Part shown: positions 11,254 to 22,168 of the stretch, one piece after another | How the letters are laid out: each line of letters opens with the position of its first letter | Numbering within the stretch: the first letter of the stretch is position 1 | Assembly (NCBI GenBank): GCA_964036195.1 | Contig: OZ038460.1 | Coordinates: 3,723,504 to 3,787,503, forward strand | DNA: 64,000 nucleotides | DNA from: Sphaerolaimus hirsutus | Taxonomy: Eukaryota > Nematoda > Chromadorea > Monhysterida > Sphaerolaimidae | Reading direction: 5' to 3' | Translations under genes and position numbers: made by a program | The notes under the pieces: model-generated | Told to the model about the DNA's origin: nothing | The model's database searches: none | What the model saw: only the letters and a program-made list of their open reading frames with translations

Positions 11254-12155
11254 AGATAGGTAGTGTGTTTGGGACCAATTCGCTTTTGCACATGTAAACG
11301 ATTTCAGTTTACATACAAATATGGTTTTGGTTTAGGCTGTGTTCTGAAGTCATATACAGTTGTCGAGTATCTGCGGCTGCATAAGTTATCCATATTTGAT
11401 ATTTTTAGAGTTCTAAACAGCTTGGAACCTGTTTTGGTAGATGTTGCAGTTGATACTGAACTTCTTAGCGTAAAATCCTTTGGAATAGATGGATAAAAGT
11501 ATTGGCACTTGTCCAGATTTTATAGAATAAGACTTCGCGACATCTAGCTCAATAAAATAAAAAATTGCCAGTGCATCTGTTTTCAAACTCGATTGAAAGT
11601 GAAAAATTCACGCCACGCCAAATGTCATTTTTACCTACTATCCGTGTTACGGATTATGGTACTTCTAGAGCCAGTGCTGCGCCCTGTAAAATATCATGTA
11701 TAATAAAAAAGAACTCAAACTAATACAATGTCATTTTGTCTTTTTAGCGTGCATTTTAAATTTTACATGACATTTGGCAAGTGTCACATTGACGTTACAT
11801 TTGAGAAAATTGTGAAACATTTTACATAGAATTTTACAAGGTACGGCATCGCCCACTGGCATTTACCTGGAACACACAATAAGTACAATTTACCATCGGT
11901 ACATTTGGCCGGGTGTGTACGTATTTTAGTCAATTGGCATTACCCTCCAATGCTAGGGTTCTAGGCAAAATTTTTCGTCGGTATTTTGTTCTGCGTGTCT
12001 GCCTTCCGCTCGGTTTGCATTTTCTAGCCATATTTAGCTCATTCAGTTTTTTTTTCAGCTCTGATGAGTCCCTTTTCAGCTGGTTTTAGGTGCCTATTTT
12101 CCCATTGACACCCATTCTGGGGGTGGGGCCACGATGTTCTAAAAGAGAATATATT
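11254..12155. other. Intergenic DNA without recognised features
   Basis: No convincing exon or transposon terminus was seen. Confidence 0.4.
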
Positions 12156-12370
12156 TATACTCCGCTGACCGTACACCAAGCAGTTTTCTGAAGGAAACAC
12201 TCCATCATGATCGACTTGAATTTTTTAAAAAAAGTTTTATGCAAGAAAAATGCGTTTTTTTAATTTTTGTTTTTGTGAAAGTGAATACATAAGTGCTGCG
12301 TTGGCACGTTGTTGCACCAGACATAAGTATTGAGCTATGTGCACATGAAAACTACTGTCCGCGGAGTATA
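12156..12370. mobile_element. Short MITE with TATACTCCGC termini
   Basis: TATACTCCGCTGACCG at the left is inverted as TGTCCGCGGAGTATA at the right (215 bp). The ends resemble those of the elements at 29792-30001 (TATACTCGGCGGACC). Confidence 0.6.
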
Positions 12371-12915
12371 GGCACATTTTTTATGTACTTAAATAGATCG
12401 CTATTGCGTTATTTTATTTTACACATGTAAATTGGTCGACCCTTTGGGAAAATGATGTGTCATATGTAGTGCTCATATTTTAGTTATTGAAATTATCACA
12501 TTTTGCTGGTGGTGATGAGTACAATAATGCTTTAATTGTTGGTGTCTTTAGTTGAAAGTGAAACCGTATTTGTTGGGCCTATTGTTTTTTACATACCGTA
12601 ATCGCTTGAATAAATACACTGAATGTCTAAGTTCTTAAGGAAATTTTGGGGAAATAAATTTTCCGTAAACATCACATAAGCATTGCATCACATTAGGATC
12701 GTTATTTTCGCAATACATTTAGATATTTATTGTTTTTTTTTGGTTGTTTAAAATTGTTTTGAAGGCCATTGTATAGTCGACTTTTTACGTGTACGAGTGT
12801 TTTTTATATCTAGAGTCAATTGAAATTGAAATCACCGGGATAACTACGCACGCTTTATGAACAAATAAATGTGTACGATAACTTTAGTTTAATTGTAGTT
12901 CATTCCAGGTGGCAG

Positions 12916-13082
12916 TCCCAAGCCCTGTAGAGTGTAAAGTAAAGTGTCAAATGCAAAGTAAACTGTCAATTGTCGTGCATAGTTCAGTAATAAAAGCTTT
13001 TCGTTTTTTGTTTTGATTGACACTTTACTTTGTATTTGACTTTACATTTGACACTTTACATTACACTTTACAGGGCTTGGGA
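12916..13082. mobile_element. Palindromic MITE, CCTGTAAAGTGTCA family
   Basis: CCCAAGCCCTGTAGAGTGTA on the left is inverted as TACACTTTACAGGGCTTGG on the right, with TTTGACACTTTAC-type words inside. Relatives in the window: about 13229-13383, 14617-14771, 15107-15246, 21105-21232, 29516-29655, 45085-45235 and 51070-51215. Confidence 0.7.
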
Positions 13083-13117
13083 CCGCCCCTAGCAGATTGT
13101 TTGGGGACTGTTTATCT

Positions 13118-13784
13118 AACCCGGAAGCAAATTCGTTGCTTCTATACCCTGAACTCCCCCCTCCCAAAAAAAATTTTTTTCAGCTACCTGGAGCGATTTT
13201 AGAAAATTTTTGGAGGCCTCTTGGGGTACTCCCAGACTGTGTAAAAAGCCCTGTAAAATGTCAAATGTCATGCAAAGTGTCAAAAGTCATGAAAAATGGC
13301 AAACGTACGTTTGCCATTTTGCAGCGCGTTTTCCATGACTTTTGACACTTTGCATGACATTTTACATTTTACAGGGTCTGGGATATCGTTGACGATAAAT
13401 TTAAATCTCGCTATCCGTGTTGAAAAGGCAGCCTAAAATTGGCTTACCAAAACACCAAAATTTAAACTGCACAAATTGATCGAAATTTAGCAAAAACTAT
13501 CATTCCAATTGAAGTAATTTCGAAACAAATGAACCACAACACTGCGACACATGAACCAAATAGAAATGGTACCGAAAAGGCACTCATTTCACCCAGTGTC
13601 ATTTTTGGATACAGCTCTTCGTTGCGGTCACACACGACTGGACCGCGCCTGCGTAAGTGTTTATATAATTACACTCGGCGGACCGCATTCCAGCATTACA
13701 CCTCATTCCTGGGAGCTCTCCCAGACCCTGTAAAATGTCTAATGCCATGCAAAGTGTCAAAAGTCATGGAAAATGCCAAACGAG
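13118..13784. repeat. 667-bp direct repeat, copy 1 (left flank of LINE)
   Basis: This block is identical to 14506-15172 apart from one A/T change in an A8T7 tract, and the two blocks have exactly the same length. They immediately flank the LINE fragment 13785-14505. It contains a spare copy of the last exon of the IR-like gene (minus strand, 13648-13462) and a palindromic MITE. Confidence 0.9.
13462..13648 (-). pseudogene. Orphan duplicate of IR-like gene exon 8
   Basis: This is a base-for-base duplicate of exon 8 at 14850-15036, encoding the M4 membrane segment and a stop codon, created by the 667-bp direct repeat. It lies downstream of the functional copy and beyond an intervening LINE, so it would normally not be spliced. 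Its acceptor (ACGCAG|G) is intact. Confidence 0.7.
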
Positions 13785-14505
13785 GGTAGATAAGACCAGA
13801 TGGCTATATAGAGCATGGGATATTGACAGTACTTTGGCAGGAAACAAGAGATTGCGCGTTGATAACACTACGCGGACTATAAGAGAAAATGTCAAAAAAA
13901 ATATAGACTTGAATATAGATACAAAGACTCTGACCAAAGCGGATATAAAGACGCATATATACAGAAAGCGCAGAGTGATGACAATGAAAACTCTACGGAG
14001 TCAAACGGCGCTTCCATACAGAAACAATGAAGAAACATCAATAGAGATTAAAGGTCTTCGATATAATGAACTAAATTGGTTTGGAGCAAGATTAAATGCC
14101 CTGCACACACGGAGCCGGGGTGGTCACAAGATATGCAGCCTGTGCTCAAACAAATATACAAAAATAGTAGCGAATTTACATCACATACTATATGTGTGCA
14201 AGGGGACAGAACATCTAAGAGCTGAGCTAAAGAATGTTACATGCTCAGTTCCATGCGAATGGGGGTGTAATCCACTCGGCTACTCAGTATGCCATAATCA
14301 TAGGAGAGGTCTCGACAAATTATTGGTTTATGGAACCAGTCATCTACATGACAGATAGACAATATAAAACCTATCTGATACAGACATTAGATCTCAGAGC
14401 TGACTACCTCAGCTGTAACTAGAGTGAAATTGAGCGTAAGTGAGGGAAGGGCGAAACCCTGCAAAGGGGTAGGGCCCTGGATCCCATTATGAAATAATAA
14501 TAATA
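13785..14505 (+). mobile_element. 5'-truncated non-LTR retrotransposon (LINE)
   Basis: The insert is the C-terminal end of a LINE ORF2-type protein (codons to the TAG at 14356-14358), then a 3' UTR ending in an ATAATAATAA tail. The protein end has RLNALHTRSRGG followed by a Cys/His motif, CSLC...HHILYVC, typical of the post-RT region of R1/I/Jockey-like elements. Reverse transcriptase itself is absent, so this is a short 5'-truncated copy. It is absent from the paralogous segment near 43.6 kb. Confidence 0.8.
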
Positions 14506-15172
14506 AACCCGGAAGCAAATTCGTTGCTTCTATACCCTGAACTCCCCCCTCCCAAAAAAATTTTTTTTCAGCTACCTGGAGCGATTTTAGAAAATTTTTG
14601 GAGGCCTCTTGGGGTACTCCCAGACTGTGTAAAAAGCCCTGTAAAATGTCAAATGTCATGCAAAGTGTCAAAAGTCATGAAAAATGGCAAACGTACGTTT
14701 GCCATTTTGCAGCGCGTTTTCCATGACTTTTGACACTTTGCATGACATTTTACATTTTACAGGGTCTGGGATATCGTTGACGATAAATTTAAATCTCGCT
14801 ATCCGTGTTGAAAAGGCAGCCTAAAATTGGCTTACCAAAACACCAAAATTTAAACTGCACAAATTGATCGAAATTTAGCAAAAACTATCATTCCAATTGA
14901 AGTAATTTCGAAACAAATGAACCACAACACTGCGACACATGAACCAAATAGAAATGGTACCGAAAAGGCACTCATTTCACCCAGTGTCATTTTTGGATAC
15001 AGCTCTTCGTTGCGGTCACACACGACTGGACCGCGCCTGCGTAAGTGTTTATATAATTACACTCGGCGGACCGCATTCCAGCATTACACCTCATTCCTGG
15101 GAGCTCTCCCAGACCCTGTAAAATGTCTAATGCCATGCAAAGTGTCAAAAGTCATGGAAAATGCCAAACGAG
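14506..15172. repeat. 667-bp direct repeat, copy 2 (right flank of LINE)
   Basis: This is the partner of 13118-13784. It starts at AACCCGGAAGC directly after the LINE tail and ends ...GCCAAACGAG. It contains the resident exon 8 of the IR-like gene. Confidence 0.9.
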
Positions 15173-18100
15173 TTGCCATTTTGCAGGGCATTTTCCGTGA
15201 CTTTTGACACTTTGCATTACATTTGATATTTTACAGGGCCTGGTATTGGCACCAGTAATCAAATGCATTCAAAAGAGAACTATGGGCTTTCAAAAAAAAA
15301 ATGAATTTCGCAGAAAACTGTTGTGTGTAGTGCCAATCGGAATGAACTAACATTTAATAGTATGGTGAATTTATAGCTACAAATTTAAAAAGTGACCTGT
15401 TTTCAAAATAATATTTCCCTATAACCGCCATCAATTTATCCCTCGCCTTATCAATCGCCTTATTAAATGCATCCATTCCACCAAAATCCTTTCTGCAAAT
15501 AAATGACTGCGGTAGGTTGACAATCCTAATCGGAAAATATCCGTGCATTTTGCAAAAGCGCCGATTTCGGTGTAGATTGCGTGCGATATTTCTGGCACTC
15601 GTTATCTGGATGTAGCCTCCTGTGAGCATGTTGCGGTTTGCAATAAGTTGAGTAGTGAGGTTGAGGGGTTTCAGGCATAGCTGAAATCGGGGGTAGCATT
15701 TTAGGGGAAGGGGGTCGGCCATTTTCAGCTATGCTTTCAGGGCAATCTATCTATCTATCTATCTAGGTATCTTCTAATAGAAGGGTGCCAGTGGTATCTT
15801 GAATTTTGACCCTCCGAGTGGTTGGATAGATAGCAAATCGCTCCTCCGGAGGGATAGATAGCTGAAAAATTTTCTGGGGGGTGGTTGTGGTGGTTCGATA
15901 TATAGGCTTTTTCGGGGCATAGAAGGAAGAAAAGGGAGAAAAATCGCTAAAAGTAGGTGTAAAATAGCTCAAAATGGGTATACAAGAGCATATAGTACTT
16001 AAAATAGCTGAAAATAGGCAGTTAGACGCATGAACCAGTGATTTTGGAGGTGAAAATCTATATATAGGTATGAAAAATAGCGATTTTGAGCGAAAAGTGG
16101 GGTATAGTTTCTGAAAAATCGCTCCAGATAGGTAGATAGCTGGGCGATTTGGGGGGGGGGTTGAGGGGGTAGTAGCCCAAAATTTTGCATCCGGGATAGA
16201 TAGATAGCTGAGCGGCCTCCGGGATATATCGATAGCTGGGTGGTTTGGGGGGGGGGGGTAACCCCCCCCCCAACCCCCCCCCCCCCATTCGAAACCCCTG
16301 AAGGGTGCCCTTAATTTTTTAATAAATTTATCATTTTTTCATCAACCTTTTTTACCTGCTATTTTATCATCTACTGTCATTTTCACGCATTTGGCACAAT
16401 TCCAGCAGTTTTTGATCTTTTTATCGGAGATTATCCTATTTCTTTTGTGGCCGAAATAATGTCAAAACAGTGTACCTTCTATTGTAGACACGGCCTATCT
16501 ATTGAAACCCCAGGGACCACCCCTACAAACTACGCACTCCTAACAAATTTTTATCAGTTACCTATTTATCTGCATAAACAGCAAAAATCAAATTCTTAGC
16601 TACCAAACACAGGTTAAAAAATGGTCACCTTTAAGCAACAGCTTCTCACACTCTTCAGGAGTGGCAAATATAATCGGACTTTTGTCCAAGGCCTCCCTTA
16701 ACTGCACCAGATCACTACTGGCGCCTGTACGTATTGTATTCATAATAAATGATTCATTGCTGTATGATGTAGTGGCCCTGGGTGATGTGGGATGTTGGTT
16801 ATAACTTATAGGTTTGTTTTGGGAGGTCAAATAATCAGGGTTTTTATTATTTAAAGCCAAATTTTTGAGGAAAAGTCATTATGTTTTGTAATTTTGTTGA
16901 TAAAATACCTAGTATGTTTTAGTTGTTTTTGGTCAATTTATGCTTTCAAAATTTCTACTTATGCACAGCAATATGCATGGGATGTTACATTCTTCTTAAT
17001 AATGGATAACTTCTTAATAACTCTCAATGTGTTCACCTTTTATTCTATTGACCTTGTTTCACTTTCATTCACCATGCCCAAATTTTCAAAAAATCACAAA
17101 CAAACTTGCTTTTATCAACCCCTCCCGCATTTTCCATCTATTTATCGTAACTGTGAAATGTTACCCAACAATACCAACAGATGTTTACCCATTTTGAGGA
17201 AGTTTCAGAATTGCGCTAAATAAATGCATCTCTGTTTCATCTAGTTTGACGAATTTTTCCCCATTCTTGCCTTCTACACCTTGAAAAGCCCGTATTTATA
17301 TTGGAACCCTGCCAACATCCCCAACTCCATCCATGTCGCTTACTTGCCACTTTCCCAATGGAATTGGGTATTGTTGTATTGCTCAATGGTCAAGTAAAGT
17401 ATCACTGTTTACTTCAAAATTTTTCAATATTGAATTGAAGTGATAATTAAATAATTGAATTAATTAAATATTTGATAACAGTGCTTTCTAAACTCACTTA
17501 TAACCTTCATTGATGACTTGAGCCAATTCACCAAAATTTGTTGCTAGGATAGCGTGTGCACGTGGCTGCAGGATTATCCCCACATAGATTTTTTGGAACA
17601 GCATAGAAATGAAAAATGCAGTGAATCTGCCCATAAATAGAGCACACCTCATTGACCTTGTTTCATTTTTTCTCACTGTGGTGTAACCCAAATGTGGTTT
17701 ATATTTTGGGTATCTTGGTGCAGATGATCTGGGGCCAGTTCCCACAAGTGAAGAAGTGAAAAGCGACGTGAAATAAAAATAAAGACAAAGTATGAATTCT
17801 AACTGAGAAAGCCTTGTTTCTGATGTTGGTAATGATTATATAGTGAGAAACTTGCCGATTTTTCACTTGCGTCAGAACTTTGGAATTTAAAATGTTACCC
17901 TATTCAAATAACTTCAGTTCAAAATTTCAACTCGCTTTTCACTTCACTTTTCACTTCTCATTTCACTTCGCTTTTCACTTCTTATTGTACTCAGCTTTTC
18001 AGTTCGCCTTTCACTTCTCATTTCACTTCGCTTTTCACTTCTCATTTCACTTCGCTTTTCACTTCTTATTGTACTCAGCTTTTCAGTTCGCCTTTCACTT

Positions 18101-20804
18101 CTCATTTCACTTCGCTTTTCACTTCTCATTTCACTTCGCGTTTCACTTCTTATTGTACTCAGCTTTTCAGTTCGCCTTTCATGTCTCATTTCACTTCGCT
18201 TTTCACTTCTCATTTCACTTCGCTTTTCACTTCTTATTGTACTCAGCTTTTCAGTTCGCCTTTCACTTCTCATTTCACTTCGCTTTTCACTTCTCATTTC
18301 ACTTCGCTTTTCACTTCTTATTGTACTCAGCTTTTCAGTTCGCCTTTCACTTCTCATTTCACTTCGCTTTTCACTTCTCATTTCACTTCGCTTTTCACTT
18401 CTTATTGTACTCAGCTTTTCAGTTCGCCTTTCACTTCTCATTTCACTTCGCTTTTCACTTCTCACTTCTCCACTTGCGGAACTGGCACCTGGGCCACACT
18501 TGCCTGTTTAAAGAGAAAATCGGTTTTCAATTTATTAGCAAATGTGGATGAGGCATACATACCTGATGATATCCCACATAGGTATTATTCCATATTGCAC
18601 AGAATATGTTATTGTTGTTGTGATAGCCACTGTGAATATCAGTGTGAAGCAGACCAGCCATAGTAAACCTGTATGCCAGCACCTTTAAAAACTAGTGTTC
18701 TGGTTACAAAAAAAGCCAAATACCTATTACCTGAGAAGGCACTATATGGTGCCCACAAGTTTGTCAAAAGATTATCAGTGGGTACTTTGTACAGGAACCC
18801 ATAAGAAGCATCAGCAATGGGGTGAGCTAGGGCATATTCTGCACTTCTTTCATATGTATGAGTGTAGAATCGATTCAAACAGTCCACTGAAGACTCATTT
18901 GCTCGTGTGTTTTGGTTGATGTAGCTCAACATCAACAAATTGTCGCTGCACTTTACACAAAGCTCCAAGGTGTGATCACTTTGGAAAGTTCATAAGAAAC
19001 GGGGAATTATGGAACTCGATAAATAGATTTTAAAACTGGAATTCATAGTTCTTAAAACGTATTTACTCGATACTCGATAAATATCAAATAATAATATAAA
19101 TATCAAATTCAGATCAAAGCAGCTTTGTGTCAAGTGCCGCGGACCTAGTAATGCGAATTATCTCGAACTTTATTGCTCCTGTGAATATGTGGTGACAGTG
19201 TTTTTCACAACGGTGACTGTGTTTTTCATTTAAAACTTTCAGATTGTCAACTCTGCGAATACCGTAATTTTTACAATTGCGGTATATCCTCGAAATGCCC
19301 CCAGGGGTGTTTTTTTCAGACAGCCCCTTTAAGATCTGGGTGTATTTCAAGGGGAGCGTAAATCCAGGGCTTGGATTATTTTCATTTCATCAGCGTTTCT
19401 TCAAAATCCATGTGGGATTTTAACATAAACAAAGGTAATCAAATGTGAAACATGTTTTACATTATAGGTAAATTGAAATAATACCCCCCTGGAATAAGCC
19501 CCTCCTAATAAACCCCCTCCACATTTTCTGGCGAAATACTAAACCCCCTGGCCCTGGGGGTATGAAGAGGAAATGCGGTAGAACCAATATGTACCGTATT
19601 TCCTCGAAATACCCCCCCCCCCCCCCCCCTCAAAAGGGGCACTATGAATTTGTGGTCCGGGAAATGCATAACAGACGTTCAAAACACTTGCTGTGTAACG
19701 TTAGAACATCGTTTATACCATCTACCAGAGTTGTTAAAATACCGGTATTTTTGGAAAGTGTAAGTGTAAGCGTAAATACACTTTCCAAATTTTGAGTATG
19801 GATACCAAAGGTGTAAGGTATTTAAAAAATACCTAGGAAAGTGTAAAAAAAGTGTAAGTGTAAAAATTTTTTTTACAAAGGGCTCTCACTGTTGAGCATT
19901 ATAAAACACCACTGTTTTCGCATTTAGATCAATTTATTTATCATTTTCATGCATTATTTCACATTTTACTGCCTTTTATGAAACATTTCAGACTGTAAGA
20001 AATACTGTAGTGGTATGAAGTTCCCTAATAATGGCACTTTTTCAGTGTTGATATTTCACTGATTAAGCAATGCGATACACACTGTTTGAATGGACATGCA
20101 GCAAATGTCAATGCAAAAGCCAGTCGACTTTGTGTCCAGCTGGTGAATTTCCATTGATTTTGTCCTTTTTACAAAAGTATGATGAAACTGTAGAATACCA
20201 CAAGTACTGATCAAAGGCTAGTTTGTAGTACAAACTTTGTACATTTGCCATATTTTCTACATTCAATGCATAACTGCATGTGTGCACTGTGCAGTTATTT
20301 TTTGTACATGACCCTATTTTATGCTTTCTCAAAAGCATAAAACAGGGCCATCTGAAAGAAAAAAATACACTTTCTGTACCCGGGTATTTTCCCAGGAAAG
20401 TGTAAACAAAGTGTATGGGTATTTTATGAAAGTGTAAGTGTAAGTGTAAATATAAATACCCATTTACCCGGGTATTTCAGGTAAGTGTAAATACACTTTC
20501 GCAACTCTGCCATCTACATCCTTATATAAGGCTGTAAAAACTTATCAATGGTGGTTATTGTTGCATTTTTCACGTTTTTCTTTCAAAATTTTCACTCTGA
20601 AAAAATAAACCCCCGGGGTGTAATTCAAGGAAATACGGTAAATACAATCACTAATGTAAATCATTCACCTCTGGACATGTCCTGTACGACGCTTGCGATT
20701 TCTTTTTCAATACCCGGATACGGGCAGTGCAAATTTGGTTTCATAACCCACGGACACTCGTTCGGTTCTGGCCACACCGCCAACCGAATTATTGTCGTGT
20801 TCAT
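14850..20804 (-). CDS. Ionotropic-receptor-like (divergent iGluR) gene, copy A
   Basis: A phase-consistent model has exons 20804-20669, 19178-19145, 18978-18731, 18668-18563, microexon 18503-18489, 17728-17498, 16777-16629, 15619-15397 and 15036-14850 (TAA). It predicts 442 residues. Parts in order: S1 lobe (TTIIRLAVWP, CVKCSDN, ADASYGFLYK, APYSAFS); M1 (LLWLVCFTLIFTVAITTTI); a second hydrophobic segment (FTAFFISMLFQKIYVGII); S2 lobe (LREALDKSPIIFATPEEC, GGYIQIT, LPQSF, AFNKAIDKARDKL); M4 (FLFGSCVAVLWFICFEI). This is the iGluR/IR plan of a ligand-gated cation channel without the large amino-terminal domain. The usual T-x-x-R ligand-binding motif of S1 is absent (KVPTDNLLTNLWAPY), as in divergent IRs, so glutamate is unlikely to be the ligand (inference). 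A signal-peptide exon may lie upstream. The gene is divergent to the mucin gene at 23730. Confidence 0.78.
15789..16300. mobile_element. hAT-type MITE, AGCTATCTATC family
   Basis: CAGTGGTATCTTGAATTTTG and ATTCGAAACCCCTG form the ends, flanked by identical AAGGGTGC (15781-15788 and 16301-16308). It lies in the intron between the last two S2 exons of the IR-like gene. The remaining intron sequence up to 16628 shows no other feature. Confidence 0.9.
17733..18487. mobile_element. Introner-like MITE inside the IR-like gene, copy A
   Basis: Termini GGCCAGTTCCCACAAGTG and CACTTGCGGAACTGGCA are inverted. Flanks are TCTGG (17728-17732) and CCTGG (18488-18492), a 5-bp TSD with one change. On the minus (coding) strand the junctions read CCCAG|GTGCCAG and GGCCCCAG|A. 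Splicing from 18488 to 17729 would therefore remove the element and one TSD and restore CCCAG-ATC in frame. The interior is an 84-bp satellite. The same insertion is in copy B, so it predates the duplication. Confidence 0.8.
17981..18484. repeat. 84-bp minisatellite, 6 units
   Basis: Unit starts CTTATTGTACTCAGC recur at 17981, 18065, 18149, 18233, 18317 and 18401. Each contains two further TCATTTCACTTCGCTTTTCA sub-repeats. It stays open in a frame on both strands because 84 is a multiple of three; this is not taken as coding. Copy B has one unit. Confidence 0.95.
19594..20638. mobile_element. TA-flanked MITE (CCGTATTTCCTCGAAATACC family), interrupted
   Basis: CCGTATTTCCTCGAAATACC begins at 19594 and its inverse ends at 20638, with TA on both sides. 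The copy B version (52255-52514) is 260 bp; copy A is larger because of the insertion at 19726-20509. It lies in intron 1 of the IR-like gene. Confidence 0.8.
19726..20509. mobile_element. hAT-type MITE, CAGAGTTG family (784 bp)
   Basis: Ends are CAGAGTTGTTAAAATACCGG and TTTCGCAACTCTG. Identical 8-bp flanks CCATCTAC lie at 19718-19725 and 20510-20517. Copy B carries the uninterrupted site. Subterminal words are AAGTGTAAGTGTAAG. Relatives: 32834-34161, and ends at about 30150-30218, 32453 and 34674-34737. Confidence 0.9.
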
Positions 20805-21373
20805 ATTTCACAAATGATGGTACACATCTATTTTGCCATTGTTGCCAAATTACCAAATGAAAGTTGGAATTGTTGCCATGTCAGCCGGATGGAGTTCGCA
20901 CAATTGCCTTCATCGAACAATTGACTTTCCAAAATTACGGTCGATTATCTAACTAGTGATGGAAAATCACCGGTACGGTGCTTTTTAAATTTTCAGAGGT
21001 GCCCTTCGGTTCGCTGGCTGTGCCATTTTTCAGAATAGCACGAGTGTGGTGCGATGCCTTTTTCCCTGGTACGTTTGGGTGCTAGCGCCAGGTGCCACTC
21101 CTTGATCTGTAAAAAGCCCCGTAAAATGTCAAATTTTCTGTTATTTTTTACCATTCGTTTGTCATTTTACACGGCTTTTACGTGACGCTTGACATTTTTC
21201 ATGACATTTAACACTTTACAGGGTTTGCGAGTAAACCAGGCGGCCGAGTAAACGGCTCTTCTGGATGTGTAATTTTCTCCCCAGCATGCGCTCATTCGGT
21301 ATTTAGAAACATGGTGCTAGCACCTGGCTACCTGCTGGTGCACCTTGGTGCTGGTGCCATTTTTTAGAATCTA

Positions 21374-21808
21374 CCGTATTTCCTCGAAATACCCCCCGGG
21401 GGGTGATTGTTTCATAGTGGTCCCGAGAGGGGGGGGGGTCAAACGAGGGGGGGGGGTATTTCGAGGGGGGGGGGTTATTATTTCACAAGAAATTTTTTGA
21501 AAACCAAGTACGAAATTGTCGTCTGAAACGTACGCAGACGTCGAAAAATGCGACAAAAACCGCCATTTATAAGGTTCTGTAGACTAATATTAGTATGTAG
21601 ATGGTATGTACACTGTTCTAACGTGACACCGACATTGTTTTAACGTGTGTTCTGCAGTACACTGAACACAAACTACAGTTATTGTCATGTACGTTCCCTT
21701 TACACTCAATTTGGGGGGGGTATTTCGAGGGGGGGGGGTGATTGTTTCATAGTGGTCTCGAGAGGGTGGGGGGTCAAACGAGGGGGGGGGTATTTCGAGG
21801 AAATACGG
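21374..21808. mobile_element. TA-flanked MITE, CCGTATTTCC family
   Basis: CCGTATTTCCTCGAAATACC and its inverse AGGAAATACGG are flanked by TA. Long G tracts fill the interior. It is not found at the matching place in copy B (about 53450-53500). Confidence 0.75.
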
Positions 21809-21953
21809 TATTACCCGTGCAGCTGGATCTGGTGCATTATTACCCGGAGCTGTTTTACATCACTATAACTGACTTTCTGTAATCTATTTACCTAATTCAA
21901 TTCTTTTCTGCATATAAAAATGCAGTGAGTTCCAGTCAAAAGTGCATACCAGG

Positions 21954-22168
21954 TGCCGGTTCCGCAAGTGGAAAAGTTAAGAGTTAATTGAGAGTTGTAT
22001 AAAATGATAAATGATAAGTTAAGAGTAAAGTTAAAAGTTAAGAGTTGAGTAAATTCATTTGCCGTTTTACTCAACTCTTAACTCTTAACTTTACTCATAA
22101 CTTGTCATTTGTCATTTTACTCAACTCTTAACTTTTAACTCTTAACTTTTCCACTTGCGGAACTGGCC
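21954..22168. mobile_element. Introner-like MITE in intergenic DNA (copy A only)
   Basis: TGCCGGTTCCGCAAGTGG and CCACTTGCGGAACTGGCC form the ends; flanks are CCAGG and CCTGG. Copy B has the empty site GCATACCTGGTAAGCG at about 53605. The interior is AGTTAAGAGTTAA repeats. Confidence 0.85.

Noticed and set aside
13529-13789. Plus-strand frames starting MNHNTATHEPNRNG, seen three times
   Set aside because: They are antisense to the IR-like terminal exon, which shows a membrane segment, conserved acceptor and stop on the minus strand.
15354-15396. Terminal reading SLFKFVAINSPYY after exon 7 as the receptor C-terminus
   Set aside because: A phase-2 donor (AACAG|gtcact) joins exon 7 to the M4 exon, giving the expected receptor end.
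17880-18551. Long Phe/His-rich frame (FHFSFHFAFH) and an Arg/Ser/Glu-rich frame on the other strand
   Set aside because: Both come from the 84-bp satellite, whose length is a multiple of three. They disappear in copy B, and the region is a transposon in an intron.
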